From Mycoplasmopsis anatis (GTDB lineage Bacteria > Bacillota_I > Bacilli_A > Mycoplasmatales > Metamycoplasmataceae): a stretch of 64,000 nt of DNA. A program made the position numbers and the translations under genes. Numbering within the stretch: the first letter of the stretch is position 1; the number at the start of each line of letters is the position of its first letter. Positions 9,884 to 22,269 of the stretch are shown one piece after another. The stretch is from positions 372,001-436,000 of the forward strand of contig NZ_LR215035.1 in the NCBI RefSeq assembly GCF_900660655.1. The letters run 5' to 3'. Under the pieces are notes generated by a model, which was given only the letters and a program-made list of their open reading frames with translations, ran no database searches and was not told the DNA's origin.

Positions 9884-12310
9884 ATGAAAAAGAAAATGAA
9901 ATTATTAAAATTAGTATTACCAATTGCAACCGTTACTCCTGCACTTTTGAGTGCATCATGTTTTGGTGGTGAAAAAAAAGAAGTTAACCCTGGTGGAGGT
10001 ACTCAAGGAGGTACAAATAAACCTGAAACACCGGGAAGCGGAACAGGAACAACAACACCTGAAAATCCAAATACACCAGGTGGTGGTAATGTTGACAAAC
10101 CTACTACTCAACCAGTTAAATATGCTGAAATAATTAATTTATTCAATTCAAACTCAATTTTCAAGAAGACAATTTCTTATAGTGAATTTTTAAAATTTAC
10201 TAACCAACAAGGAAAAGAAACCGGTAGAATAGATCATTACATTAATAATGATGGTACAACAACTATTAAAATAAATAAAGATGCTGCTGTATTAAATGAA
10301 GATATTTTTTCAGATGAATTATTAAAATTAAATGATTTTACTGTGAATTTCAAAAAAGAAACAGATAAAGTAGGTTTTGGTTATAGAGATGAATTTCAAA
10401 AGGGTTATGAAATCGCTGATGAAAACTCAACCGCAGAAAATGCAAAAAGTTCTTCATCAAGATTAGTGTTTAAAGTAGATAGTGAAAATGAAACAATTAC
10501 TATCCTAAGTGTAGCTCTCTATAAATATATCCCTAATAAAGGGCTTATATTGCTAGTTCCTGCAGAAAAAGACTTTGTTATAACTGTTGATCAATCAACA
10601 AAGAATAATGTAGATAATAGTGCAAACAATAATGAAAACAATAATAGAGATAACTCAACTGAAACACCTAACACTCCTGAGCAACCAGAAAATAATGGTT
10701 CAGAAAACAATTCTTCAGAAAGCGGTAATGAAGGCTCAAATTCAAACGAAAATTCCAACAATAATGATGTCAAACAGCCTTCAGCAAATTTACCCGAAAA
10801 TTACGAAAGCCTATCTGACGTAGAAAAAATTTTATATTTATACAATAATGATTTAATTTTCAAAAAATATATTTCTGAAGAAGATTTTGAATTATTAAAT
10901 TCTAGAAGCAATAAGAGAATTGACTTTGATAACAAGACACTTAGTTTTACTATTGGGGGAAATAAAAAGGATCGAATATCATTTGATACAGACATTTTCT
11001 CTGATGAAGTTAATCTAATTTTTAACTTTACAAAAAACGTAAAACGTTTCGAAGGTAAAATTGGATTATCATATATGGATAAGTTTAATATAAAATATCT
11101 TAATCTTGATAATAGAGAAACTGTTAAAGGTGCATCCTCAGCGTCAGGGAGATTTGTATATGAAACTGATGCCGAAAAGAAAACTGTAACTATTAAACAA
11201 CTAGCAATTGTTGAATTTTCAAACCAAAAAGGATTTAAATTATATTCTGAATTAGATAATTATAAAGATTTTACAATTAAAGTCGGAACACATGAAGAAT
11301 TAGAATCGCAAGAAAATACTAACCAAGGTGAATCTACTGGAGATAATACTACTACAGACACAGATAAAACTATTGTTAATAAATTTGAAGAAATTAAAAA
11401 ATCTAGTGAATTTAATCAAATTGAAGTTGATATAAACGCATTACCACTTGTACTTCAAAATATATTAAATAAATTAAATAAAGTTAAAACATATTCATCA
11501 GAACAAGGTTTAGAAAAAATTAATCTACTTGAAGCAAAAATAAACGAAAGTATTGAAAAAATTAACTCTCTTAAAAATGATAAATTACCTAAGATTTTCA
11601 AAAATCATATTGATGCGATATTAACAAAAGATAATATTCTAAAAATCAATCAAATTTTAGAAAAATCTGAATCAGAAGAAAGATTGAATTATGATTCAAT
11701 TAATATTCAAGAAGGTAACTACTTAGCTGTTGTTCAAATTATTACAAGCATTTGAGAAAAAACAATCAAGATCGTTGTTGATGCAAATAATAAAACTGGT
11801 ACTGGAGCAACAAAACTAAATGACATATTTATAAAAGCTACTGGTGCTAAATTAAATTCAATTTATCAAAAAGCTTTAACAGAAATTTACGCTGATATTA
11901 AAGCATTAAATTATGGTGAAACTAAAACGGAGTTTGAAGAACTTGTAAATAACACCAAATATCTTGATTATGCTGATGAATTACATTCACTTAAACAATT
12001 TGAAATTTTATTGAATGATACTTTAACATCATCTAATTTAGTGTTAAATAAATTCAAAGTAGAATTAAATGCTCTAAAACAAAATTCAGAAGCAAATGCA
12101 GATAAAATAACTTCATTAAATGCTAAAATTTCATCACTTCAAAGTGTTCAATTCCAAGCTAAAACATTCTTGAATTCTCAAAAACAAGAATTAGAAACAT
12201 TAAAATCATTAACATTTGATCAATTAACTCCTGAACAACAAGGTTCATTAAGCTCATTAAAATACAAGTTAATGACACTTAAAACACAACTTGAAAGAAA
12301 TATGAAATAA
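9884..12310 (+). CDS. Surface lipoprotein with duplicated domain and low-complexity linkers
   Basis: 808 aa. N-terminal signal with lipobox LLSASC (Cys26) predicts a diacylated membrane anchor. A Gly/Thr/Pro-rich linker (about residues 27-80) is followed by domain A (about 83-240), an Asn/Ser/Glu-rich linker (about 245-300) and domain B (about 305-470). A and B share FSDE(L/V), DFTVNFKKE/NFTKNVKRF, the pattern GFGYRDEF / GLSYMDKF, SSSRLVFKVDSE / ASGRFVYETDAE and a final DF(V/T)I(T/K)V, so they are an old internal duplication. The last 330 residues are helical and coiled-coil-like. Function unknown; the layout suits a host-contact or variable surface antigen. TGA-Trp at 11753-11755. Confidence 0.85.
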
Positions 12311-12328
12311 AAATAGCTTCGGCTATTT
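12311..12328 (+). terminator. Terminator of the lipoprotein gene
   Basis: AAATAGC-TTCG-GCTATTT with a stable TTCG loop and following T-run. Confidence 0.85.
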
Positions 12329-12384
12329 TTATTTAATTTAAAATAATTAATAGTTATATAATAAAATAATAAATAAAGGTAAAT

Positions 12385-13923
12385 ATGAAAAAAAATATTC
12401 AAAAAGCAATAGATAAGATTTCTTCACTAAAATCAAGTATTTCACATCAAAAGTGAATTTTTGTTGTATATGTACTGATAGTCTTTTTATCTGCTATATT
12501 ACTTTATAGTCCAATAACTCAAAATTTAGAATCTGGTAATAAAAGAGCTACATTTATGGATGCAATATTTACTACCGCTAGCTCATTTAGTGATACAGGA
12601 ATTCTAACAGTACCAACATATAGTCAATGAAATGAATTTGGGCAAGCAATCATAGCTCTACTTATTTTGCTAGGTGGTATTGGAGTTTTCTCGTTAAAGT
12701 TATTTTTAATAAATTGACTTTTCAGAAAGAAAAGTATTAGTTTAAATGAAATAAATTTAGTTAATAGCGAAAGAGGTTCACATAATGTATCACAAACTAT
12801 TAGATTAGTTATAGTTAGTCTGAAATTTTTACTTTCAGCTATTGTAGTATTTTCATTTATTTTAACTTTATATTTTTATTATTCAGAACCTACTCAAACA
12901 GAAGGAATGAAAGAATTTTTTAATAGTAAAGGTATAACTTTTAACAATCCACATAGAAATTTCCTTCTTAGCTTAAAATTTGGTATTTTCCATTCAATTT
13001 CAGCAATTAACAATGCTGGATTTGATATTATTGGACCAAATTCATTGATGCCATATTACTTAAATTATTTTGCACAAATAATGTTTGTAATTTTATTTCT
13101 TCTTGGAGGATTAGGTTATCCAACTATTTATGATATACGTAAATTTATATCGCACAAAATAAAAAGAAAAAGCGGTAAATATAATTTCAGTATTTTTACA
13201 AAAGTTTCAACCTTAACATATTTAATTACTGCTATTATAGGTTTTTTAATTACATTTTTATTTGAATATTTCTCTAAAGATCCTAATACATTTTGAAATT
13301 ATGAATTTCATGGTAAATCATTCTATGGAAATGATTGACAAAAAACTTTTGCCATTTTATTTAATATACTTTCAACTCGTTCTTCTGGATTTGCAACTAC
13401 AGATTTTAATCATTTTACTAGTGCTAACACAATAATATATTCAATTTTTATGTTTATTGGTGCAGCACCAGCCTCTACCGGAGGTGGAATAAGAACAACA
13501 ACATTTGCAATTATTATTTTAAGTGTATTTACAAAAATTATTGGACTACCTAACATACGTATTTTTAAACGTTCTATTCCTAATGAAACAATCTATCGCT
13601 CTACCCAAGTGTTTGTGATTAGTATTCTTCTAGTTTTGATTATTAGTTTTATATGCACAACTAGCTCACCTGTTTATAGTGGTAAAGGTAGTGAATTTAA
13701 CAATTTTTCAAACTATCTGTTCATTACTTCTAGTGCCTTCGGTACTTGCGGCCTATCAAGTGGACTTGATTTAAAAGATTATAATATAGCAAGTAAAATA
13801 GCACTTATTATATTAATGTTTGTTGGACAATTCGGAATTAGTTCAACTCTATTATTATGAGGTAGAAAACGTAATTATAAAAATCATTTCAACTATATAG
13901 AAAGCGATGTTGCAATAGGTTAA
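12385..13923 (+). CDS. ktrB: KtrB/TrkH-type potassium transporter membrane subunit
   Basis: 512 aa, with about 8-10 membrane segments and four pore-like repeats. The P-loop selectivity turns are visible as SSFSDTGIL (near residue 70), SAINNAGFDIIG, STRSSGFATTDF and SSAFGTCGLSSG; each keeps the central Gly that lines the K+ path. PASTGGGIRTTT is the KtrB/TrkH gating signature. Imports K+ with Na+ or H+. The partner RCK protein (KtrA/TrkA) is not next to it and must be elsewhere in the genome. Start ATG 12385 follows an AAAGG site. Several TGA-Trp codons. Confidence 0.88.
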
Positions 13924-13964
13924 AAAAAAAAAAAAAAAACGCTCGTAAATTAAATTACGGCGTT
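13922..13964. terminator. Bidirectional terminator with an 18-A tract between ktrB and atpC
   Basis: Hairpin AACGC-(T)-CGTAA / TTACG-GCGTT at 13938-13964. On the minus strand it is followed by 18 consecutive U residues (plus-strand A run 13922-13939), an unusually long U tract for the ATP synthase operon. On the plus strand it is followed by TTATTTTTATT. Confidence 0.8.
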
Positions 13965-13971
13965 ATTTTTA

Positions 13972-14388
13972 TTATTTATGAATTTCATTGTATGCATCAA
14001 TTTTCGAAATTGCTTTTTTAAGTTTTAATTCTACCTTAGCCATATCTGGACCGATACGATTACCTTGTTTAAGTAATTCTAATGCTAATTCGCGATCTTT
14101 TTTAGCTCTTTCTATATCTATTTCATCGTATAGTAGAATATCATCAGTTAAAATATTAATTTCTGAACCATTACAATAAATAAGTCCACTACCTACAAGA
14201 TATTTTTCATAATTTTTACTTTTTTCACTATTAATTTCCAATTTTCCAGGTTCTATATTTGAAAAAAATGGAGCGTGATTAGCTTGAAGACCGATAAAGC
14301 CGTTTGCTGTTTTTAATGTGACAATTTCAACTTGACCATTATAAACTTCTTTAATTGGTGTAGTAATAACTAAATTAATAGTTTTCAT
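13972..14388 (-). CDS. atpC: ATP synthase F1 epsilon subunit
   Basis: 138 aa, the last gene of the canonical operon. The beta-sandwich domain (residues 1-85) contains NGFIGLQANHAPFFSNIEPG, the conserved epsilon turn; a two-helix C-terminal domain follows (ERAKKDRELALELLKQG). It joins gamma at the foot of the central stalk and can inhibit ATP hydrolysis. Starts 1 nt after the atpD stop. Confidence 0.93.
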   Translation of the reverse strand: MKTINLVITTPIKEVYNGQVEIVTLKTANGFIGLQANHAPFFSNIEPGKLEINSEKSKNYEKYLVGSGLIYCNGSEINILTDDILLYDEIDIERAKKDRELALELLKQGNRIGPDMAKVELKLKKAISKIDAYNEIHK

Positions 14389-14389
14389 T

Positions 14390-15793
<1,404 letters not shown>

Positions 15794-15804
15794 TTATCCT
15801 CCTA

Positions 15805-16659
15805 TTATGTAGCATCAGCACCAGAAACTATTTCTGTAATTTCTTGTGTGATTAAACCTTGTCTTGTACTATTGTATTCTAAAATTAGAGTTTGCTCAAT
15901 CTCGTGAGCATTATCAGTAGCATTTTCCATAGCATTTCTACGTGAAGCCATTTCTGAAAGCTTTGACGAAGAACCTAGAGCATAAATTAAACTACTCAAA
16001 TAAAGTGGAATAGCATTTTTTAGCACTTTTTCTGCACTAGGTTCGAATTCTATTTCAGTATGAACGCTTTTATGATCGTTTTTTACTTCAAATGGAAATA
16101 AAGTTTTAACATCTGCATCTTGAATAACATTATTGATAAATTTAGTATAAATAACGTTGATTTTCTTAATTTTTCTTTGCTTGTAAAGTTCAAAAGCTTC
16201 AGCGGCAATCAAACTTGCTAGTTCATATGAAAATTTGGTACCAATTTCGTCAAACGATCTAATAATATTTTCTATATTTTTAGTAATTTTATTTGATTGT
16301 GAGATTCCTTTATTTCCTAGTAAAATTACTAAATCATTTTCTTTAACTCTAGTTCTAGATAAGTTTACAATATTAGAATTATATGATCCACATAAGCCTA
16401 AATCACTAGTTATGATAATATAAAGATCACTATCATTTCTTTTCTCTGCTGGAAAAAGAGTTTCTAATTCGGCTTTACTCATGTGGTTCATAATATCACC
16501 GAAAGTGTTTTCAAGAGAATTTTTATAATTTTGAATATTATCAAATTCTTTCTTTATAACTCTTAGTTTAGAGGCACTAACCATTTCCATAGCATGTGTA
16601 ATTTTCTTTGTATTAGCAACTACGGAAATACGGTTTTTTAAACCATTTAAATTTGGCAT
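15805..16659 (-). CDS. atpG: ATP synthase F1 gamma subunit
   Basis: 284 aa. Central rotor stalk. N-terminal helix LKNRISVVANTKKITHAMEMVSASK and C-terminal SEMASRRNAMENATDNA are the two ends of the coiled coil that turns inside alpha3beta3. DLGLCGSYNSN is the conserved Rossmann-like turn. Located 2 nt downstream of atpA. Confidence 0.96.
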   Translation of the reverse strand: MPNLNGLKNRISVVANTKKITHAMEMVSASKLRVIKKEFDNIQNYKNSLENTFGDIMNHMSKAELETLFPAEKRNDSDLYIIITSDLGLCGSYNSNIVNLSRTRVKENDLVILLGNKGISQSNKITKNIENIIRSFDEIGTKFSYELASLIAAEAFELYKQRKIKKINVIYTKFINNVIQDADVKTLFPFEVKNDHKSVHTEIEFEPSAEKVLKNAIPLYLSSLIYALGSSSKLSEMASRRNAMENATDNAHEIEQTLILEYNSTRQGLITQEITEIVSGADAT

Positions 16660-16661
16660 TT

Positions 16662-18230
16662 TTAAAATTCCTTATTGTATTTTTCAGGAATGCTTTTATA
16701 AATCATTGGATCATAATTAGGGATAGTTAAAATTATTTGTTTTACTATTTTAGCTAAATCAAATGCTATTTTTTCGTATAACTCATCAGTTAAAACAGTT
16801 TCGTTAGAAATTTCAGCAAAGATATCTGGGTGATGCTCGATATATTTTATGACTTCTTCTTTATAAACATGTATGCTTTCTTTTGGTAATGGGTTAATAA
16901 TTCTCTCTTTAACTCCTAAAAGTAATACAGTTTGTGTTGCTTGTGTAAGCGGTGAGTATTGCTCTTGTTTTAGTAGTTCATATACTTTTGCACCATGGTC
17001 AAGAATTGTTTTTGTTGATTCATCTAAGTCTGAACCAAACTGAGCAAATGCTTGCATTTCATTGTATTGTGCTAAATCAAGTTTAAGAGAACCTACAACC
17101 CTTTTCATTGCTTTAGTTTGGGCTGATGAACCTACACGTGACACAGAGAAACCAACATCAACAGCTGGTCTTTGTCCTGAATTGAATAAACTTTCCTTAG
17201 TAAATATTTGACCATCTGTAATAGAAATAACATTAGTTGGAATATATGCTGAAATATCACCTTGTTGAGTTTCTATTATTGGTAATGCAGTTATTGAACC
17301 ACCTCCAAATTCTTTAGTTACTCTAGCTGCACGCTCTAGCAATTGAGAGTGCAAGTAGAAAACATCACCTGGGTACGCTTCACGACCTGGCGGTCTTCTA
17401 AGAAGTAATGAAAGCGTTCTATAAGCAATAGCATGTTTTGATAAATCGTCATAGACAATTAAAACATCTTTTCCTTGATTCATTCACTCTTCAGCGATTG
17501 TAACTCCAGTATATGGAGCTATATATTGTTGTGGAGCCAATTCACTTGCGCTAGATGCAACAATAGTTGTATACTCAAGGGCACCAGAATCTGAAAGTTT
17601 TTTTACTATTTGAGCAACTGTTGAGTTTTTTTGTCCAATTGCAACATAAACACAATAAACATCTTTTCCTTTTTGGTTAATAATTGTATCGATTGCAATA
17701 GCGGTTTTACCAGTTTGGCGATCACCTATTATCAATTCACGTTGTCCTTTACCTATTGGTATCATTGAGTCAATTGATAAAATACCAGTTTCAAGTGGTT
17801 GATTTACTTCCTTACGAGTCATAACGCCGGGAGCAACCTTAAAAATCTCACGTTTTTTGTTAGATTCAATTGGTCCTTTACCATCGATAGGGAAACCTAA
17901 TGAGTTAATTACACGTCCTAAAAGTTCATCACCTACATTTACAGAGATAACCTCACCAGTACGCTTAACAATATCACCTTCACTAATTGAGTTTGCATTT
18001 CCAAAAACGGTAATACCAACAACCTCTTCTTCAAGGTTTAATGCTAAACCATAAACATCATCATTTATTAAAACTATTTCTGAATTTTTTACTTTTTCAA
18101 GCCCATTAGCTAATGCAATACCATCACCAATAGAAATAATTCTTCCAACTTCTGCATAATTAGTTTTTGATTCATAGTTTTTAATACGATCTTTAATTAT
18201 TGCTGAAATATCATCAATTCTGTTAGCCAT
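16662..18230 (-). CDS. atpA: ATP synthase F1 alpha subunit
   Basis: 522 aa, joined through a TGA-Trp at 17484-17486 ([19 protein letters not shown]). Non-catalytic nucleotide-binding subunit. Walker [30 protein letters not shown] and the Arg-finger region [15 protein letters not shown] are present. Follows atpH directly. Confidence 0.97.
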
Positions 18231-18776
18231 CTAAACCTCCTTATCTTCATTTATAAAATTTTTAAAATTAATTAAATCCGCACTAACGTTTCTACTAATA
18301 ATTTGTGAACCAATGTGTATTTCAAAACCACTGATTAAATCAGGATTAATTTCTGTTTTTATTTCAACAACACCGTTGTAGAATTTTTCTAGTTTTTCTC
18401 TAATTAATTTTAGTGTTTTATCACTAATCTCCATAGCAGTAATAATCTTTGCAAAATGAATATTAAGATCATTATTTGACATTTTTAAATAGTGTGATAA
18501 AACTTTTTCTAATAAATTTACGTTTCTTTTTTCGATCATAACTTTAATTAAGTTAATTAAATCTCTATCATAGTCTTTGAAAACATCATCTAAAAAATCA
18601 AATTTCTCTTTGTTAAGAATTTCAGGATCATTTAAGAATTTGATCATATCCTTATTTGCGTTTAAGATATCTTTAAATGTACTTACTTGACTATGAACTT
18701 CTTTAATTTTATTGCTTTCCTTTGCTATTTCATAGTATGCAATAGCATATCCGACAGGATTAGATTTTTGTAGCAT
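18231..18776 (-). CDS. atpH: ATP synthase F1 delta subunit
   Basis: 181 aa. Peripheral-stalk protein linking alpha to subunit b. Mostly helical; the C-terminal GFEIHIGSQIISRNVSADL is the family signature. Its ATG shares bases with the end of atpF. AtpH is always weakly conserved, and operon position supports the call. Confidence 0.9.
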   Translation of the reverse strand: MLQKSNPVGYAIAYYEIAKESNKIKEVHSQVSTFKDILNANKDMIKFLNDPEILNKEKFDFLDDVFKDYDRDLINLIKVMIEKRNVNLLEKVLSHYLKMSNNDLNIHFAKIITAMEISDKTLKLIREKLEKFYNGVVEIKTEINPDLISGFEIHIGSQIISRNVSADLINFKNFINEDKEV

Positions 18777-19372
18777 TATTTAAGATCCTCAATTGTGATG
18801 TCGCTTTTAAGGAATTCCTCAATAATTTCTTCGTGATTTTCTCTTGATATTTCTTTTTTAACAATTTTTTCTGCTAATTCAATTGCTAAAGTTGCAATTT
18901 TATCTTTTGCATGTTGATTAAACTCTCTTTTTTGAGCTTTAATATCAAGTTTTGCTTCTTCAAGTAATGTTTTTGAATCTAATTTAGCTTTTGCTGTATA
19001 AGCGATAATAACTTTTTCAGATCTAATTTTAGCATCGTTAACAATCTTATTTGCTTGAATATGAGCATCTTGTAAATGTTTGTTAGCTTCATTAGTCTTA
19101 ATAATAGCTTCTTCTTTTACTTTAATTGATTCATCAATGTTTGATTGGATAAAATCGTGTCTTTGCTTTAACATTTTTTTAACTGGTTTATAAAGAAAAT
19201 GTGTTAAAAAAATAAATGCAAGTGTGAAAGAAATTATTGTGGCAATCATCATAGGAATATTTGGGAATAATCCTACAAAACGTTCCGAAATAGATTCTTG
19301 TAAGTTATTTGGGGCATCTATACTGTCATGCAATACCTTTAATGGTATATCAATTAAGTTGTTATTTAGCAT
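18776..19372 (-). CDS. atpF: ATP synthase FO subunit b
   Basis: 198 aa. Short N-terminal extension, one membrane helix (about residues 37-60, PMMIATIISFTLAFIFLTHF), then a long charged helix KPVKKMLKQRHDFIQ...KVKEEAI typical of the dimerising peripheral stalk. Many mycoplasma AtpF proteins are lipoproteins; no lipobox cysteine is seen here. Confidence 0.93.
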   Translation of the reverse strand: MLNNNLIDIPLKVLHDSIDAPNNLQESISERFVGLFPNIPMMIATIISFTLAFIFLTHFLYKPVKKMLKQRHDFIQSNIDESIKVKEEAIIKTNEANKHLQDAHIQANKIVNDAKIRSEKVIIAYTAKAKLDSKTLLEEAKLDIKAQKREFNQHAKDKIATLAIELAEKIVKKEISRENHEEIIEEFLKSDITIEDLK

Positions 19373-19380
19373 TTTTATAA

Positions 19381-19668
19381 TTATTTAAATAAGAATAATA
19401 AAAGAAAGGCAATAATTAAAGCATAAATAGAAGCAGATTCGGAAATTGCCATACCAACAATCATCATGTTACGGATTTTCCCTTCCGCTTCAGGGTTACG
19501 TCCAACTGCTTCAGCAGCTTTACCAGCAGCATAACCTTGACCAAGTCCTGTACCAATAACCCCAAGCATTGTAATACCAATACCAACCGCAACAAGACCT
19601 CTACTTGAGGTATTTTGCGAGTTATTTACAGTTTCTTCTGCTAATTTAATAATTGGCTCGTATATCAT
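19381..19668 (-). CDS. atpE: ATP synthase FO subunit c
   Basis: 95 aa, two membrane helices forming the proton-driven rotor ring. Helix 1 is rich in Gly/Ala (GVIGTGLGQGYAAGKAAEAVGRNPEA loop); helix 2 MIVGMAISESASIYALII carries the ion-binding carboxylate Glu (SES). ATG 19668 is chosen because it follows AGGAGG; an in-frame upstream ATG would start inside atpB. The polar loop GRNPEAEGKIR contacts F1. Confidence 0.95.
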   Translation of the reverse strand: MIYEPIIKLAEETVNNSQNTSSRGLVAVGIGITMLGVIGTGLGQGYAAGKAAEAVGRNPEAEGKIRNMMIVGMAISESASIYALIIAFLLLFLFK

Positions 19669-19676
19669 TTTTCCTC

Positions 19677-20423
19677 CTAATATAATTGTGGATTTGTATT
19701 TATTATTTTTTTGTTTTTTCTTGTTTTCTTTTCGGGAGTATTTGCTTCGCTTACTCAATAAATTGTTGTTAGTAAAGAAAATACATATGCTTGAATTAAT
19801 CCACCGAATAAGTCAAAATATAAGTGTAATAAAGGTGTGATAAATGGAGCAAAGAAATATCATTCATGATTAGACATTCCTGGTATTAATGTTCACATAT
19901 AACCACAAACACTATAAATCAAGAACATTAAAGTTGCACCACCAATAATATTACCGTAAATACGAAAGCTTATCGATATTAGTGGCGAGAAATCACCGAT
20001 AATATTTAGCGGATTAATGTATTTTTTAAGCATACGTCATTTTTGATAAGTGATTTTTACAGCATAAATACCTAAAAATGTTGAAAGACCAAGAGTCAAT
20101 GTTACTGAATATGAAGTTACAATGGGTTCCAAACCAAAGATTACAACTCAGTTTCCGATAAAAAGAAATGTACCAAGTGTAAAAATATAAACTTTTGATT
20201 TAGGAAGTTTTCCACCGGATGTATTTTCATATTGGTTATCAATCCCTTTTACATATGCTTCAGCAATTAAAGCAACACCTTTAGGCGCTTGATTCGGTTT
20301 AACTTTTTTAACCTTGAAATAAACTAATAATGAAATTATTATACATATCAGAACCGTTACGAAAAGAGATAATAATTGTGGTTGATTTCAAGTATTTCAA
20401 ATTCCATTAATTATTTGTTCCAC
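19677..20423 (-). CDS. atpB: ATP synthase FO subunit a
   Basis: 248 aa, reconstructed across several TGA-Trp codons. Starts with GTG (20423-20421) behind AGGAGGG; the stop TAG overlaps the atpE ribosome site. About six membrane helices. The half-channel helix contains SFRIYGNIIGG with the essential Arg, and the last helix has LFGGLIQAYVFSLLTTIYW. The C-terminal tail is Lys/Asn rich. The GTG shares its first G with the stop of the upstream gene. Confidence 0.93.
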
Positions 20424-20875
20424 TAACCCTCCTTTCTCTTTCTCTTAATTATTTTGTTAACTACTAAATCAATGATTATACTTATATATATACTACTCAA
20501 ACCAGCAAGATAACTAAAAAAATTAATTTTAGTATCAATTATTTGAATAAATTCAATATTATAAAAGTAAATTGAATTAGCATTAATTGAAAATAAAATT
20601 CACGTTAATATAAGTATAAATATCATATTAAACATAAATCTAATAACAATCATTAAAATTGCACTTGAGCGTCCTTTGTATAGACTTATTTGTAAAAAAA
20701 TATCATCTACTAAAAATATAAAAAAAACACCAAGGACACCAATTATAAAACCGAAAATTAATGATATTTTTTTAGTTAAAAACGATGTTATAACTAAAGC
20801 TAAAACAACTGTTAAAATAAGTGTAAAAAATATTATTATAAATATTTTACTATCTGTTAATTTTTTTGATTTCAT
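20423..20875 (-). CDS. atpI: AtpI-like small membrane protein, first gene of the ATP synthase operon
   Basis: 150 aa with about four hydrophobic helices and a basic C-terminus IKRKRKEG that ends within the atpB ribosome site. Sequence is poorly conserved, as is normal for AtpI; the call rests on topology and position ahead of atpB. AtpI is reported to help c-ring assembly or Mg2+ supply. One TGA-Trp at 20600-20602. No Shine-Dalgarno site. Confidence 0.7.
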
Positions 20876-20893
20876 ATGTATTAGTGCAAAATG

Positions 20894-20899
20894 ATTATA
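20894..20899 (-). promoter_or_regulatory. -10 box of the ATP synthase operon
   Basis: Minus-strand TATAAT 18 nt upstream of the atpI ATG, in a 117-nt intergenic region. No good -35 hexamer is seen. Confidence 0.5.
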
Positions 20900-20967
20900 A
20901 AACTTTTTCTATAAATTTATAAAAAAATTTTGCATAATACTTTTTATTTTTTTTAAAAAAAATAAAA

Positions 20968-20983
20968 ACCGAATTTAATCGGT
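20968..20983 (-). terminator. Terminator of the rarA-pheS-ung-pheT-glyA operon
   Basis: ACCGA / TCGGT hairpin followed on the minus strand by TTTTTA. Confidence 0.7.
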
Positions 20984-20992
20984 AAATATAGA

Positions 20993-22261
20993 CTAAAAAT
21001 AGTGTTTTTTTATTGGATAATCTGTTGTGAATTCTTTAACTTTTTCTTTAATTTGATTTACCTCTGACAACACACTTGGATCATTATTTGTAATTAAGTT
21101 ATAGTTAGACAAAATATAATCAATTATCTCTGCTAATTCTTCTCATCTATCAAAATCTCTAGAAGTCATAGCAGCTGTACCAAGTCTAATTCCGCTAGCT
21201 AATGTTGGTGATAGAGTATCAAAAGGTATTGAATTTTTATTTATTGTAATATTAAACTTTTCAAGAATAACTTCAGCATCACGTCCGGTGATATTGTAGC
21301 TTGAATTAACATCAATCATGAATAAATGATTATCAGTTCCATTAGAAACTACTTTTACACCTTTATTAATAAAATATTGAGCAAATCTTTTTGAGTTTTT
21401 TACAATATTCTCTCCATAAGTTTTAAATCCAGGTTGTAAAGCTTCATAAAATCCCACAGCCTTTCCAGCAATAGCGTGAAAAAGAGGACCACCTTGGTAA
21501 CCAGGGAAAACTCAACGATCAACTTTTTTTGCTATTTCAGGATCGTTAGTCATAATTATTCCTCCACGAGCACCACGAAGTGTTTTATGTGTAGTTGAAG
21601 TTATAATATCTGCATATCCAACAGGTGATGGATGAACTCCAGCAACAATTAAACCAGCGATATGAGCGATATCAACCATCAATTTTGCACCAACTTTGTC
21701 ACATATTTCTCTAAATTTTGCAAAATCAATGATTCTTGGATATGCTGAATATCCAGCGATAATTAAATCAGGTTTTTCATTTTGAGCTTGCTTAAGAATC
21801 TCATCATAATCTAATAAACCGTTTTTGTCAAGTTTATAAGATACAGCATTGTAAAAAATTCCGCTAAAGCTAATTTTGTATCCGTGAGTTAAATGACCTC
21901 CACAATCAAGGGAAAGACCCATAATTTTCCCACCACTAGGTACTACTGAAGCTATTGCAGCAGCGTTTGCTACACTACCTGAGTAAGGTTGAACATTAGC
22001 ATATTGAACATTAAAGAGTTTTTTAAGTCTTTCAATTGCTAAAGATTCAATAATATCGACATTTTCACAAGAACCATAATATCTTTTTCCTGGATAGCCT
22101 TCACCGTATTTATTTGTTAAAACTGAGCCCTGAGCTTTAAGTACATTTTCTGAAGCATAATTTTCAGATGCTATTAATTCAATGTGATTTTCTTGTCTGA
22201 TTAATTCATTATTAATAGCATTTTGCACATCAATATCATTTAATTTTATTTTTTGGTACAT
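20993..22261 (-). CDS. glyA: Serine hydroxymethyltransferase
   Basis: 422 aa. PLP enzyme converting serine and tetrahydrofolate to glycine and methylene-[38 protein letters not shown] and the PLP-lysine loop [14 protein letters not shown] are intact. ATG 22261 with GGGG upstream preferred over GTG 22267. Joined across TGA-Trp codons (for example at 21141-21143). Last gene of its operon, 8 nt after pheT. Confidence 0.97.
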
Positions 22262-22269
22262 AATCACCC

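Noticed and set aside
10591..10995. Minus-strand Ser/Leu-rich frames in the lipoprotein gene
   Set aside because: Caused by the Asn/Ser/Glu linker read backwards; no start signals.
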